Shown in pieces: positions 1-8,601 of a stretch of 64,000 bases of DNA (the stretch's first letter is position 1; every line of letters begins with the position of its first letter). The notes beneath the pieces are model-generated. The model made no database searches. It was not told where the DNA came from and saw only the letters and a program-made list of their open reading frames with translations. The stretch spans positions 2,044,502 to 2,108,501 of the forward strand of contig NZ_JABBGF010000001.1 of NCBI RefSeq assembly GCF_012927265.1, in the 5' to 3' direction. The translations under genes were made by a program, and so were the position numbers. This stretch comes from Chryseobacterium cheonjiense. Its GTDB lineage: Bacteria; Bacteroidota; Bacteroidia; Flavobacteriales; Weeksellaceae.

Positions 1-1
1 T

Positions 2-544
2 CTAGACATTGAAATGCCGGAAATGACGGGGATTGAACTGACAAAAAATCTTTCAGGAAAAGATACCATCATCATCTTTACCTCTTCTAAAAAAGAGTAT
101 GCGCTGGAAGCTTTTGAGCTTAATATCGCAGATTATCTCCTGAAGCCGGTAACTCCTGCAAGATTTTTACAGGCGGTAGGCAAAGCTCAGGCCGTTCTTG
201 AGAGCAGAAAAGAAAACATACAGGTTGGTAAAGATGAGTTTCTGTTTGTGCGGGACTCCAATATTACACGGCGATTAAAGCTTGACGATATTTTCTATGC
301 AGAAGCAATGGGCGATTATATAAAATTTTTCACCAAAGAAAAAGCATACGTGATTCACGGTACTATGAAAGCTGCAGAAGAACGTCTCCCGAAAGACAGT
401 TTTATCCGCGTGCACCGTTCCTACATTATTTCTGTCGGGAAAATTGATACGCTTCAGGACGGCGGGATCATGATCAACGGAAAATTCATTCCCGTAGCCG
501 ATGCTTACCGAAAAGCACTCAACACAAGAATGAATGTTTTCTAA
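2..544 (+). CDS. LytTR-family response regulator, 5' end cut by window
   Basis: This is the C-terminal part of a two-component response regulator. The reading frame is already open at base 2, so the annotated start lies outside the window. The first visible residues, LDIEMPEM, are the classic phospho-acceptor motif, so the Asp in codon 2 is probably the phosphorylation site and about 50 residues of receiver domain are missing. The receiver ends with the conserved Lys-Pro of DYLLKPVTP. From about residue 75 there is a LytTR DNA-binding domain (FLFVRDSN, DIFYAEAMGDYIKFF, FIRVHRSYIIS). LytTR regulators bind direct repeats upstream of target genes. The hybrid kinase 70 bases downstream on the same strand is a plausible partner (inference). 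Confidence 0.93.
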   Translation, partial: LDIEMPEMTGIELTKNLSGKDTIIIFTSSKKEYALEAFELNIADYLLKPVTPARFLQAVGKAQAVLESRKENIQVGKDEFLFVRDSNITRRLKLDDIFYAEAMGDYIKFFTKEKAYVIHGTMKAAEERLPKDSFIRVHRSYIISVGKIDTLQDGGIMINGKFIPVADAYRKALNTRMNVF

Positions 545-614
545 GGTTTTATTGCAAACTACTTAGCCCGGCCTGAACCAATTGCTTAAAACAGTCATCA
601 TTTTATAACTTATT

Positions 615-2828
615 ATGATAAAGGTAAAGTCCGTAATGGGCAATAAAAGATTTCGCAATTTCATCATACTCAGCTTTATTGCGGGAAGCATATTGCTGAT
701 CGCCGTGCAGGTCAATTCGGCGAGAAATACTGAAGCCCTTATACAGAACAACAATACACTCTTGAATGAGCTTCGTTCCAGCAATCATCTCAGAGAGATC
801 GACCGCGATATTCTGAGCGTTGAAAGCCGCATCAGGGCTTCTATTGCTACCAACGACACCACCCATCTTGAAGGAATCGATAAGAAAATCAACGAAATCG
901 AAAACTTTCTTGATTCACTTTCCAAAGACAATGCGGATGCTGAAGAAGAGCAGCTGATTCACAGGCTCAGCGTGCTTGCCATGGAAAAAAAGAACACCAA
1001 AGAAAGACTGCTTCACCGGTATCTCACCGTGGGAAATATGGATGATAATACATCCATTGCCAATCCGCGTGCGCGAAAAATCTCTAATGAAATTACCTCT
1101 ATTACAGCGAAGATTTATGAGAGCCGCCGTCAGCATATGGTGACACTCAGCAGCAAAAGTGAAGAGATGGGCCGAAAAGCACGTTTTTATGATGCCGCTC
1201 TTCTTGCTTTACTGGTATTCAGCGGAGGTATTGTAGGCTTTCATATTCTAAGACAGTTCCGCAGACAATCTATCTTGATAGAAGAACTGGATATAGCAGA
1301 AAAAAAAGCATCGGTTGCGGCACAGACCAAAGAAAATTTCCTGGCCAATATGAGCCATGAGATCCGTACGCCGCTGAGCGGCATCCTGGGATTCACAAAT
1401 TTATTACAAAAAAGACCCTTGGACGAGACTTCTGCACAGTTTGTCACTTCCATCCAGCAGTCGGGAGAGAATTTAATGGCAATCATTAATGACATTCTTG
1501 ATCTTTCTAAAATCGAAGCGGGTATGATGCGGATTACACCTGGAATATTCAGCATTAACGGATTGGTAGATTCTGTAAAAACACTTTTCACCGAAAGAGT
1601 AAAAGAAAAGAAACTTACAATTTCCGGCACTGTAGATTTTTCGATCCCTGACACGCTTATTGGCGATGCTACAAGACTTACCCAAATTATGGTAAACCTC
1701 ATCGGGAATGCGGTAAAATTTACACAGCAGGGAAATATAAGCATTGAGGTATATATGAAAGAACGTTCGGGAAGCAGTGTTGTTTTAGGCTTTAAGATTT
1801 CGGATACCGGTATCGGAATTGAAAGAGAAAAGCTTGACGAGATTTTTGAACGTTTCAATCAGGGTGAAGATTCCATCACACGAAATTATGGAGGTACCGG
1901 ACTTGGACTTTCTATCGTAAAACAGCTGATACTCCTGCAGCACGGAAATATCGAAGTGACGAGTGAACAGGGAAAAGGAACCACATTTCATTTTTATATT
2001 CCCTATACCGTTGCCGATGAGCAGCTCAAAACCACAGTTCCGGTGGACACAGATTACTTTAAAGACCGCTCAAATATCCCTTTGCGGGTGCTGGTTGTAG
2101 ATGACAATGCCATTAACCAGAGCCTTATGAGCCATCTTCTCCTCCAGTGGAACATTGATTTTGATATTGTATCAAACGGGGTGGAAGCTGTAGATTATCT
2201 CAAAAAAAATTCCAGCGACCTCGTATTGATGGATATACAGATGCCAAAAATGGACGGTTATACGGCTACCCAGCAGATCCGTGAAGTACTGAAGCTGGAT
2301 ATTCCGATTATTGCTATGACTGCTCACGCATTGGCCGGAGAAAGAGAGAAATGTTTAAGCCGTGGAATGAACGAATACATTTCCAAACCTATTAATGAAG
2401 AAGAACTTTTCAGAATTATTTCAGGGTTCGGATTTGAAAGAAAAGAACAGGAAAATATAAGTCAGGAAACTTACCTTCCCGATTATAATTATATCAATCT
2501 CACCTATATGAAGTCGGTAAGCGGTGGCGACAAAAATTTTGAGCGTCTCGTAACCCTACAGTTTACGGAAAAAATTCCGCAGCACCTGGAAGAACTTTTG
2601 CTCGCTTATCAGAATAAAGATTTTGTTACCTTAAAACTGCGTGCGCATGATCTGAAATCCAGTGTTGCCATTATGGGACTTCTTCCTTTACTCGAAGAAA
2701 AGCTGGATATCCTAGAAAAACCTTCGGAAGATCTCGATATACTAAAACAGACTCTTGATGAAGTAAAAAATATACTAACACAGTCCCTTGCAGAAGCAGA
2801 AAATTTATTAACATCACAAAATAATTAG
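615..2828 (+). CDS. Membrane hybrid sensor histidine kinase (HisKA-HATPase-REC-Hpt)
   Basis: A 737-residue phosphorelay kinase in the inner membrane. A first transmembrane segment (about 15-33) and a second (about 193-212) enclose a roughly 160-residue, mostly helical periplasmic sensor region. HisKA carries the H-box NMSHEIRTPLSG with His248. The HATPase domain shows the N box (NLIGNAVKFT), G1 (DTGIGI) and G2 (GGTGLGL). A receiver follows with LVVDDN and Asp540 in VLMDIQMP. The C-terminal Hpt domain has His678 in RAHDLKSS. Phosphate can therefore pass H-D-H within one chain and then to an external regulator; the LytTR regulator just upstream is an obvious candidate. A second Met at residue 8 is an alternative start. 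The ligand is unknown. Confidence 0.95.
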   Translation: MIKVKSVMGNKRFRNFIILSFIAGSILLIAVQVNSARNTEALIQNNNTLLNELRSSNHLREIDRDILSVESRIRASIATNDTTHLEGIDKKINEIENFLDSLSKDNADAEEEQLIHRLSVLAMEKKNTKERLLHRYLTVGNMDDNTSIANPRARKISNEITSITAKIYESRRQHMVTLSSKSEEMGRKARFYDAALLALLVFSGGIVGFHILRQFRRQSILIEELDIAEKKASVAAQTKENFLANMSHEIRTPLSGILGFTNLLQKRPLDETSAQFVTSIQQSGENLMAIINDILDLSKIEAGMMRITPGIFSINGLVDSVKTLFTERVKEKKLTISGTVDFSIPDTLIGDATRLTQIMVNLIGNAVKFTQQGNISIEVYMKERSGSSVVLGFKISDTGIGIEREKLDEIFERFNQGEDSITRNYGGTGLGLSIVKQLILLQHGNIEVTSEQGKGTTFHFYIPYTVADEQLKTTVPVDTDYFKDRSNIPLRVLVVDDNAINQSLMSHLLLQWNIDFDIVSNGVEAVDYLKKNSSDLVLMDIQMPKMDGYTATQQIREVLKLDIPIIAMTAHALAGEREKCLSRGMNEYISKPINEEELFRIISGFGFERKEQENISQETYLPDYNYINLTYMKSVSGGDKNFERLVTLQFTEKIPQHLEELLLAYQNKDFVTLKLRAHDLKSSVAIMGLLPLLEEKLDILEKPSEDLDILKQTLDEVKNILTQSLAEAENLLTSQNN

Positions 2829-2834
2829 AAGAAA

Positions 2835-3893
2835 ATGAACTTATTTTCACCGTTATACTTACGCAGCCTCACTCTGAAGAACAGAATTGTAGTATCGCCC
2901 ATGCAGCAATACAGTGCCATCAATGGTATTCCCGGAAACTGGCATCTCGTACATCTGGGAAGCCGTGCCGTAGGTGGTGCCGGACTGATCCTTACCGAAT
3001 GTACCGCCGTCTCCCCCGAAGGACTTGCCACCCTGAATGATGTCGGCATCTGGAATGACGAACAGAAAACCGCATGGAAGAATATCGTGGATTTTGTGCA
3101 TGAACAGGATGCTAAAATAGGAATACAGCTGTGGCATTCCGGTGGTAAAGGCAGCCTCAGACATCCCAATGAAAGGATGAAGCCACTGAATGATGAGGAA
3201 GGCGGATGGACGGTAAAGTCATCTTCTGCTACCGAAATCAACGGTGTTGTTCCCAAAGAACTGACTGTTGAAGAGATTCATGAACTTACCAAAAAGTTTG
3301 CTGACGCAGCAGTACGTGCTGTTGAAGCAGGGTTTGATACCATTGAACTTCATGCAGGGCACGGCTATCTTTTTCATCAGTTTTATTCTGCGGTGATTAA
3401 TAAAAGAGAAGACGAGTATGGGGGAAGCTTTGAAAACAGGATACGGTTTTTAATTGAAACGGTTCGTGAGGTAAGAAAAGTCATTCCTGAAATCATGCCT
3501 CTTCTGGTAAGAATTTCGGCAGTAGACTATATTGATACACCGGAAGGATGGACCTTGGAAGACAGTATAGCACTTTCGGAAATTTTAAAAGAAAACGGAG
3601 TAGATCTTATCACCGCTTCCGGTGGTGGCTTCACCAACGTTAGTAAGGACAAAGTTTTTCCGGGATACCAGGTTTCTTTTGCTGCAGCGATAAAAGAGAA
3701 AACCGGGATTCTCACCGGTGCTGTCGGTATGATTACGGAAGCGCATCAGGCTAATGAAATCATTACTTCTGAAAAGGCAGATCTGGTAATTATTGCCAGA
3801 GAACATTTAAGGGATCCGTATTTTGCTATTCATTCTGCGAAAAAATTAGGTATTGTAACCGAAATTCCATGGCAATATCAGAGAGCTTTTTAA
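2835..3893 (+). CDS. NADH:flavin oxidoreductase, old-yellow-enzyme (YqjM-like) family
   Basis: A 352-residue FMN-dependent TIM-barrel ene-reductase that reduces activated C=C bonds with NAD(P)H. The sequence shows the family N-terminus (LTLKNRIVVSPM), the substrate-anion-binding His pair in ELHAGHGYLFHQF, and the C-terminal FMN-phosphate region (LVIIAREHLRDPYF). At the position where YqjM-class enzymes carry the flavin-tuning Cys (SPMCMYS-type motif) this protein has Gln24 (SPMQQYS). That should alter the redox potential or thiol sensitivity. It starts 6 bases after the kinase stop and may be co-transcribed. The physiological substrate cannot be inferred. Confidence 0.93.
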   Translation: MNLFSPLYLRSLTLKNRIVVSPMQQYSAINGIPGNWHLVHLGSRAVGGAGLILTECTAVSPEGLATLNDVGIWNDEQKTAWKNIVDFVHEQDAKIGIQLWHSGGKGSLRHPNERMKPLNDEEGGWTVKSSSATEINGVVPKELTVEEIHELTKKFADAAVRAVEAGFDTIELHAGHGYLFHQFYSAVINKREDEYGGSFENRIRFLIETVREVRKVIPEIMPLLVRISAVDYIDTPEGWTLEDSIALSEILKENGVDLITASGGGFTNVSKDKVFPGYQVSFAAAIKEKTGILTGAVGMITEAHQANEIITSEKADLVIIAREHLRDPYFAIHSAKKLGIVTEIPWQYQRAF

Positions 3894-3988
3894 TTTAACA
3901 GATAAAAATTAAAATTGATTATTGTCATCAACGTTCGCTTTTCGAAATACCGGATTCAATGCACAAAAGTATATTTAAATAAGTACAT

Positions 3989-4540
3989 ATGGAAGATCAG
4001 GGTGCGTCTGTAGTGATTACCCATCATATTCTGGACGGAAAACAAAAAGAATACGAAAGCTGGCTGGACGAAATTATTCCCCAGACCAAACATTCAGAAG
4101 GTTTCATAGACCTGCAGATCGTAAGACCGATTCCCGGTCTTACGTTTGTCTATACGGTGATTATCCGTTTCGACACGATTACACATCTGAAAAACTGGAT
4201 GGAATCTGACAACAGAAAAAGTCTTATTGAAAAAGCCTCTCCTTTATTCCGGAAAAATGACAATTATGAGATCAGATCCGGACTGGATTTTCTTTTTACT
4301 TCAGAAAGCTCTACCGGCAAAGCGCCTGTACGATGGAAACAATTCCTTGTGACATGGTCTGCCATCTATCCTTTATCTTTAATCATTCCACTTATACTCC
4401 TTCCCTTGCTTAAAATATTTGATATTCCTAAGAACCATTATTTTGAAGCATTGCTTATCTCAGGAGCTATTGTCTTTTTAATGGTATTTGCAGTGATGCC
4501 GGTGTATACAAGACTGATCAGGAAATGGCTTTACAAGTAA
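3989..4540 (+). CDS. ABM-domain protein with two C-terminal membrane helices
   Basis: A 183-residue protein. Residues 1 to about 95 look like an antibiotic biosynthesis monooxygenase (ABM) ferredoxin-like domain: VVITHHILDGKQKEYESWL, HSEGFIDLQIVRP, FDTITHLKNWMES. Residues about 117-140 and 152-176 are two hydrophobic membrane spans, after which it ends in a short basic tail (RLIRKWLYK). ABM domains usually bind small quinones, heme or aldehydes as dimers. Tethering one to the membrane suggests a lipid-soluble or quinone-like substrate (inference). It is monocistronic or the end of the preceding unit. A strong perfect hairpin follows 10 bases after the stop. Confidence 0.85.
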   Translation: MEDQGASVVITHHILDGKQKEYESWLDEIIPQTKHSEGFIDLQIVRPIPGLTFVYTVIIRFDTITHLKNWMESDNRKSLIEKASPLFRKNDNYEIRSGLDFLFTSESSTGKAPVRWKQFLVTWSAIYPLSLIIPLILLPLLKIFDIPKNHYFEALLISGAIVFLMVFAVMPVYTRLIRKWLYK

Positions 4541-4550
4541 GATATTTTAT

Positions 4551-4587
4551 CAGTTTCGGCTTCCGGCTTCGCCGGAAGCCGAAACTG
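4551..4587. terminator. Perfect GC-rich hairpin, 17-bp arms, TTC triloop
   Basis: The arms CAGTTTCGGCTTCCGGC and its exact reverse complement enclose TTC. It lies 10 bases after the ABM gene and is followed by only four T residues. It could be a terminator or an mRNA 3'-end stabiliser. It belongs to a set of four similar hairpins in this window. Confidence 0.7.
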
Positions 4588-4895
4588 TTTTAGAGAATCT
4601 ATTGCACTTTTGATTTCATTACACTTGTTTAGATTATAGAATTCTGTTGTGATTTAATTTGCCATTTAGATTAAAATAATTTTCTGTTTAATTTAATTCG
4701 GTATTTTTAAACTAAGCAGATTTTATATTCTTATCTTATAGAAACCGGACGTCTTTCGGATGATCATTTCCACCGAGTGTTTTTGCCTGTTTAACGAATA
4801 ACATTATTAAATCTCAGGATTATGTGGTAGCTTTATCATAGAAAAAAACAAACAACCTGTCCAATCACTTTATAATTAATATAAAACCAACCAAA
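4588..4895. other. AT-rich intergenic region upstream of the peroxiredoxin gene
   Basis: About 310 bases without a credible ORF. It presumably holds the promoter of the peroxiredoxin-DsbA pair, but I find no exact TAnnTTTG box. Nothing else is recognisable. Confidence 0.5.
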
Positions 4896-5357
4896 ATGTT
4901 ACAAAAGAATACCGTTGCTCCCGATTTTACCTTATTTGCAACACCAGATCAGAAAATCACATTGTCCGAATTCAAAGGACGGAATGTAATCCTTGCTTTT
5001 TATCCTGCAGACTGGAGTCCCGTATGCAGCGACCAGATGGCACTGTACAATGAAACGCTAAAGTTTTTCAAACAATATGATGCAGAGATTTTCGGAATTT
5101 CCGTAGACAGCAAATGGTGCCACATGGCTTTTTCACAATCAAGAAATTTACATTTTCCTTTACTGGCAGATTTTGAAGCCAAGGGAGAAATCGCAAAACA
5201 ATACGGAGTATACAATGAGGAAGAAGGTGAATGCAACCGTGCGTTATTTGTTATTGATAAAGACGGGATCATAGCATGGAGCTACCTCTCTCCTACCGCA
5301 GTAAATCCCGGAGCAGACGGTATTCTGGAAGCATTAGAAACCTTAAAAACAAAATAA
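4896..5357 (+). CDS. Peroxiredoxin (AhpC/TSA family)
   Basis: A 153-residue thioredoxin-fold peroxidase that reduces hydrogen or organic peroxides in the cytoplasm. The peroxidatic site is Cys44 in FYPADWSPVCSDQM, where the family PxxxTxxC is PxxxSxxC (Ser instead of Thr, a known conservative variant). Other Cys residues occur in SVDSKWCHMAF and GECNRALF and might serve as resolving Cys. It has no signal peptide. The stop is one base before the start of the DsbA-like gene, so the two form an operon in which the thiol oxidoreductase may recycle or support the peroxidase (inference). Confidence 0.93.
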   Translation: MLQKNTVAPDFTLFATPDQKITLSEFKGRNVILAFYPADWSPVCSDQMALYNETLKFFKQYDAEIFGISVDSKWCHMAFSQSRNLHFPLLADFEAKGEIAKQYGVYNEEEGECNRALFVIDKDGIIAWSYLSPTAVNPGADGILEALETLKTK

Positions 5358-5358
5358 T

Positions 5359-5877
5359 ATGTCACTAAAACCTTCAGTAAACAAAAACGACCACATTCAG
5401 GGTAATGCGAACGCCGAACTGGTCATCGTAGAATATGGCGATTATCAATGTCCGTATTGCGGAGCAGCGTATCCCGTTCTTAAGGAACTAATGGACGAAT
5501 TTGGAAATCAGGTTCAGTTTGTCTTCAGAAATTTTCCGTTATCGGAGATGCATCAGTACGCAAGACCTGCCGCCATCGCAGCCGAAGCGGCCAATCTTCA
5601 GGGCAAATTTTGGGAAATGCATGATGCGATCTACGAAAATCAGCAATATCTGAACAAAGACCTGCTTCAGGAAATTGCGGAAAAATTAAACCTGAACATC
5701 AATCAATTTAAAAATGATATTGAAAGCAGCGAACTCGCAGAAAAAGTAGATTCGGATTTTGAAAGCGGAATAATCAGCGGAGTAAACGGTACGCCTTCCT
5801 TTTTCGTGAATGGAAAAAAATTCAATGGCGGTGCAACAGATCTACTTGAGCTGGTAAGAGAAAATGTCATTAATTAA
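5359..5877 (+). CDS. DsbA-family thioredoxin-fold oxidoreductase (no signal peptide)
   Basis: A 172-residue thioredoxin-like protein with the redox motif C31-P-Y-C34 (YGDYQCPYCG), an inserted helical domain and the cis-Pro loop GVNGTPSFFV (Pro146). There is no signal peptide or lipobox, so it should be cytoplasmic, unlike classical DsbA; cytosolic members act as disulfide reductases or isomerases. It is translationally adjacent (1-base gap) to the peroxiredoxin. Together with the chloroperoxidase-like hydrolases downstream it looks like an oxidative-stress locus (inference). Confidence 0.92.
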   Translation: MSLKPSVNKNDHIQGNANAELVIVEYGDYQCPYCGAAYPVLKELMDEFGNQVQFVFRNFPLSEMHQYARPAAIAAEAANLQGKFWEMHDAIYENQQYLNKDLLQEIAEKLNLNINQFKNDIESSELAEKVDSDFESGIISGVNGTPSFFVNGKKFNGGATDLLELVRENVIN

Positions 5878-5938
5878 CATTTTTAAGCTTTGTTGAACGA
5901 AATTAAACTAGATTAACTTTCATCAGGTTCAACCTTTG

Positions 5939-5946
5939 TACATTTG
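5939..5946 (+). promoter_or_regulatory. Candidate flavobacterial -7 box upstream of hydrolase copy 1
   Basis: TACATTTG matches the Bacteroidetes -7 consensus TAnnTTTG, 62 bases before the ATG. No clear TTG -33 element is seen at the expected distance. Confidence 0.45.
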
Positions 5947-6008
5947 CTAAAGAATCAGAGACAAACAATTTTACATCACAATATTAACAACATTAAAAAT
6001 TAAACAAA

Positions 6009-6830
6009 ATGAGTACACTTACATTAAAAGACGGAACAGAAATTTTTTACAAAGACCAGGGCGAAGGGCCGGTATTGATGTTTCACCATGGGTGGCCGCT
6101 GTCTTCGGATGACTGGGACGCGCAGGTAATTTTCTTCTTAAAAAGAGGTTACAGAGTAGTCACCCACGACAGAAGAGGCCACGGAAGATCCAGCCAGAAT
6201 ATTTACAACCACACCATCGAGCAGTATGCTTCTGATGCGGCAGAACTGGTAGAATTTTTAGACTTAAAAGACGTCGTACACATCGGTCACTCAACAGGGG
6301 GTGGTGAAGTGATAAGATACGTTAACAAATATGCCAACGGAAGAGCTAAAAAAGCAGTTTTAATCAGTGCTATTCCCCCGGTTATGGTAAAGAGTGAAAA
6401 TAATCCTGACGGAGTTCCTATGGAAGTTTTCGACAACATCAGAGAACAGACGATGAACAACAGAAACCAGTTCTACTATGACCTGACGTTCCCTTTTTAC
6501 GGTTACAACAGAGAAGGTGCCGATGTAAAAGACGGCATCCAGAGAAACTGGTGGAGACAGGGATTAATGGGTGGAATCGTAGCCCATTACGATGGAATTA
6601 AAGCATTCTCTGAAACAGATTTAACAGAAGATCTGAAAGCGGTTGATCTCCCGGTTTTGGTGCTTCACGGTGAAGATGACCAGATTGTACCTATTGAAAA
6701 TTCAGCCATCAAGTCTGCAAAATTATTAAAGAATGGTAAATTGATTACCTATCCAGGTTTCCCTCACGGAATGCCGACTACTGAGCATGAAACCATTAAT
6801 AAAGATATCCTTGATTTTATTCAGGAGTAA
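6009..6830 (+). CDS. Alpha/beta hydrolase, non-heme chloroperoxidase-like (copy 1)
   Basis: A 273-residue alpha/beta-hydrolase. The catalytic triad is readable as Ser95 (nucleophile elbow GHSTGGG), Asp224 (HGEDDQIVP) and His253 (FPHGMP). The oxyanion region is HHGWPLSSDDW. The domain order and motifs match cofactor-free haloperoxidase/perhydrolase/esterase proteins, in which perhydrolysis is a side activity. It has no signal peptide, so it is cytoplasmic. A second copy begins 262 bases downstream and differs at only about four residues (Arg46/Lys, Val117/Ile and the last two residues). A terminator-like hairpin follows, so the copies may be expressed independently. Confidence 0.93.
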   Translation: MSTLTLKDGTEIFYKDQGEGPVLMFHHGWPLSSDDWDAQVIFFLKRGYRVVTHDRRGHGRSSQNIYNHTIEQYASDAAELVEFLDLKDVVHIGHSTGGGEVIRYVNKYANGRAKKAVLISAIPPVMVKSENNPDGVPMEVFDNIREQTMNNRNQFYYDLTFPFYGYNREGADVKDGIQRNWWRQGLMGGIVAHYDGIKAFSETDLTEDLKAVDLPVLVLHGEDDQIVPIENSAIKSAKLLKNGKLITYPGFPHGMPTTEHETINKDILDFIQE

Positions 6831-6856
6831 TTTTATATTTAAATAAATTTTTTCTG

Positions 6857-6887
6857 AAAGAGTGTTTCTGCTGATTCACTCTTTTTT
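6857..6887 (+). terminator. Intrinsic terminator after hydrolase copy 1
   Basis: AAAGAGTG and CACTCTTT pair around a 12-base loop, followed by a T run ending at 6887. Confidence 0.8.
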
Positions 6888-7092
6888 CATGTAAAATTTC
6901 AATTAAAATTCTGGTACCTATGATTAAATTGTGTCAATTTATCGAAGAGTCTTCATAATATTACGGTATTCCGTATTTTAGATACATTTAGTCATTTACT
7001 TATTTCACTGATAATTAATAAGTTAAAAATTAAGCTTTGTTTTTTGCAATAATCATTTTGAATTTAATCATTAATCAAAAAAAATTACAACA

Positions 7093-7914
7093 ATGAGTAC
7101 ACTTACATTAAAAGACGGAACAGAAATTTTTTACAAAGACCAGGGCGAAGGGCCGGTATTGATGTTTCACCATGGATGGCCGCTATCTTCGGATGACTGG
7201 GACGCGCAGGTAATTTTCTTCTTAAAGAAAGGTTACAGAGTAGTCACCCACGACAGAAGAGGCCACGGAAGATCCAGCCAGAATATTTACAACCATACGA
7301 TCGAGCAGTATGCATCAGACGCTGCCGAGCTGGTAGAGTTTTTAGATTTAAAAGACGTCGTACACATCGGTCACTCAACAGGTGGCGGTGAAGTGATAAG
7401 ATACGTTAACAAATATGCCAACGGAAGAGCGAAAAAAGCCATATTGATCAGTGCTATTCCTCCGGTTATGGTAAAGAGTGAAAATAATCCTGACGGAGTT
7501 CCTATGGAAGTTTTCGACAACATCAGAGAACAGACGATGAACAACAGAAACCAGTTCTACTATGACCTGACGTTCCCTTTTTACGGTTACAACAGAGAAG
7601 GTGCCGATGTAAAAGACGGCATCCAGAGAAACTGGTGGAGACAGGGATTAATGGGTGGAATCGTAGCCCATTACGATGGAATTAAAGCATTCTCTGAAAC
7701 AGATTTAACAGAAGATCTGAAAGCGGTTGATCTCCCGGTTTTAGTACTTCACGGCGAAGATGACCAGATTGTACCGATTGAAAATTCTGCCATTAAGTCT
7801 GCAAAATTATTAAAGAATGGCAAGCTGATTACGTATCCAGGTTTCCCTCACGGAATGCCGACTACTGAGCATGAAACCATTAATAAAGATATTTTGGATT
7901 TTATTACAGCATAA
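7093..7914 (+). CDS. Alpha/beta hydrolase, non-heme chloroperoxidase-like (copy 2)
   Basis: A tandem duplicate of the gene at 6009-6830: 273 residues with the same Ser95-Asp224-His253 triad. The duplication covers the ORF from the ATG to just before the stop, and the flanks are unrelated. Codons differ synonymously near both ends, but 7462-7742 is identical to 6378-6658 (281 bases). That pattern fits gene conversion after an older duplication. It ends in ITA instead of IQE. It probably acts on the same substrate class as copy 1. The upstream spacer differs, so regulation may have diverged. The MaoC gene follows 65 bases later. Confidence 0.93.
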   Translation: MSTLTLKDGTEIFYKDQGEGPVLMFHHGWPLSSDDWDAQVIFFLKKGYRVVTHDRRGHGRSSQNIYNHTIEQYASDAAELVEFLDLKDVVHIGHSTGGGEVIRYVNKYANGRAKKAILISAIPPVMVKSENNPDGVPMEVFDNIREQTMNNRNQFYYDLTFPFYGYNREGADVKDGIQRNWWRQGLMGGIVAHYDGIKAFSETDLTEDLKAVDLPVLVLHGEDDQIVPIENSAIKSAKLLKNGKLITYPGFPHGMPTTEHETINKDILDFITA

Positions 7915-7979
7915 CTTAAAATCAGTGAGTAATTATTGATAAAACTTTAATTTCTTATTCTTAACACCAAATAATTTTT

Positions 7980-8468
7980 ATGGAAAATTCAAATGCTGAA
8001 TCATCGGTTTTTAATCCTGAAGATTTTTCTATTGTAAAACAAAGAGGTTTCGACGAATTGAAAGTTGGGGAAGTTTTCAGGGCGTCGAGCAGAACACTTA
8101 CAGATGCACATGCTTCCGCCTTTCAGACTGTATCATGTGATAACCATCCTATTCATTACGATAAGGAATATGCGAAAAAATACGGGCATGAAGCCCCGGT
8201 AGTACACGGATTACAGGTTTTAGCCTTTACCGCCCCGGGAGCCACATTGCTACCGCATTATTTCGGTAATGTTTTCGTCAGTTTTTTAGAACTGTCCTGC
8301 AGTTTTTTAAAGGAAGTTCATTCCGGAGATACTCTGTATTCTTCATTGACGATTACTGATCTTAAACCCAAAGGAGATCAGGGAATTGTAACAACGAAAG
8401 TAGCCGTTTATAATCAGAAATCAGAGCTTGTACTGGAAGGCCGTCACAAGTACCTGCTGAGGAGATAA
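7980..8468 (+). CDS. MaoC-like hot-dog dehydratase/hydratase
   Basis: A 162-residue hot-dog-fold protein. The hydratase-2 signature is visible: SCDNHPIHYDKEYAKK (Asn55, His59, Asp61) followed by the VVHG turn at 74-77, where the hydration motif expects a Gly. MaoC/R-specific enoyl hydratases hydrate trans-2-enoyl-CoA or ACP thioesters. The length is typical of single-domain forms. It may be read from the hydrolase copy 2 transcript. A good terminator follows. The acyl substrate is unknown. Confidence 0.88.
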   Translation: MENSNAESSVFNPEDFSIVKQRGFDELKVGEVFRASSRTLTDAHASAFQTVSCDNHPIHYDKEYAKKYGHEAPVVHGLQVLAFTAPGATLLPHYFGNVFVSFLELSCSFLKEVHSGDTLYSSLTITDLKPKGDQGIVTTKVAVYNQKSELVLEGRHKYLLRR

Positions 8469-8490
8469 TCTTTTATCAGTAAAAATGAAT

Positions 8491-8522
8491 AAAGTCTTTA
8501 AATTAAGTTTTAAAGACTTTTT
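8491..8522 (+). terminator. Intrinsic terminator after the MaoC gene
   Basis: A perfect 12-bp stem, AAAGTCTTTAAA with TTTAAAGACTTT, and a 6-base loop. It is T-rich on both strands, so it may also stop the leftward SDR gene. Confidence 0.82.
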
Positions 8523-8601
8523 GTTTAACGTTATGCTGTAATATTTTTTACTTACTAAAGCAATTCCCGTGCTTAAAAACATTCAGAGAAAATCAAGAAT
8601 C

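Noticed and set aside
1241..1858. 205-codon ORF opposite the first hybrid kinase
   Set aside because: Lies across the HisKA/HATPase coding region; Ser/Phe-rich shadow.
5878..7920. Transposition as the cause of the hydrolase duplication
   Set aside because: No terminal inverted repeats, target-site duplications or transposase; similarity begins and ends at the ORF.
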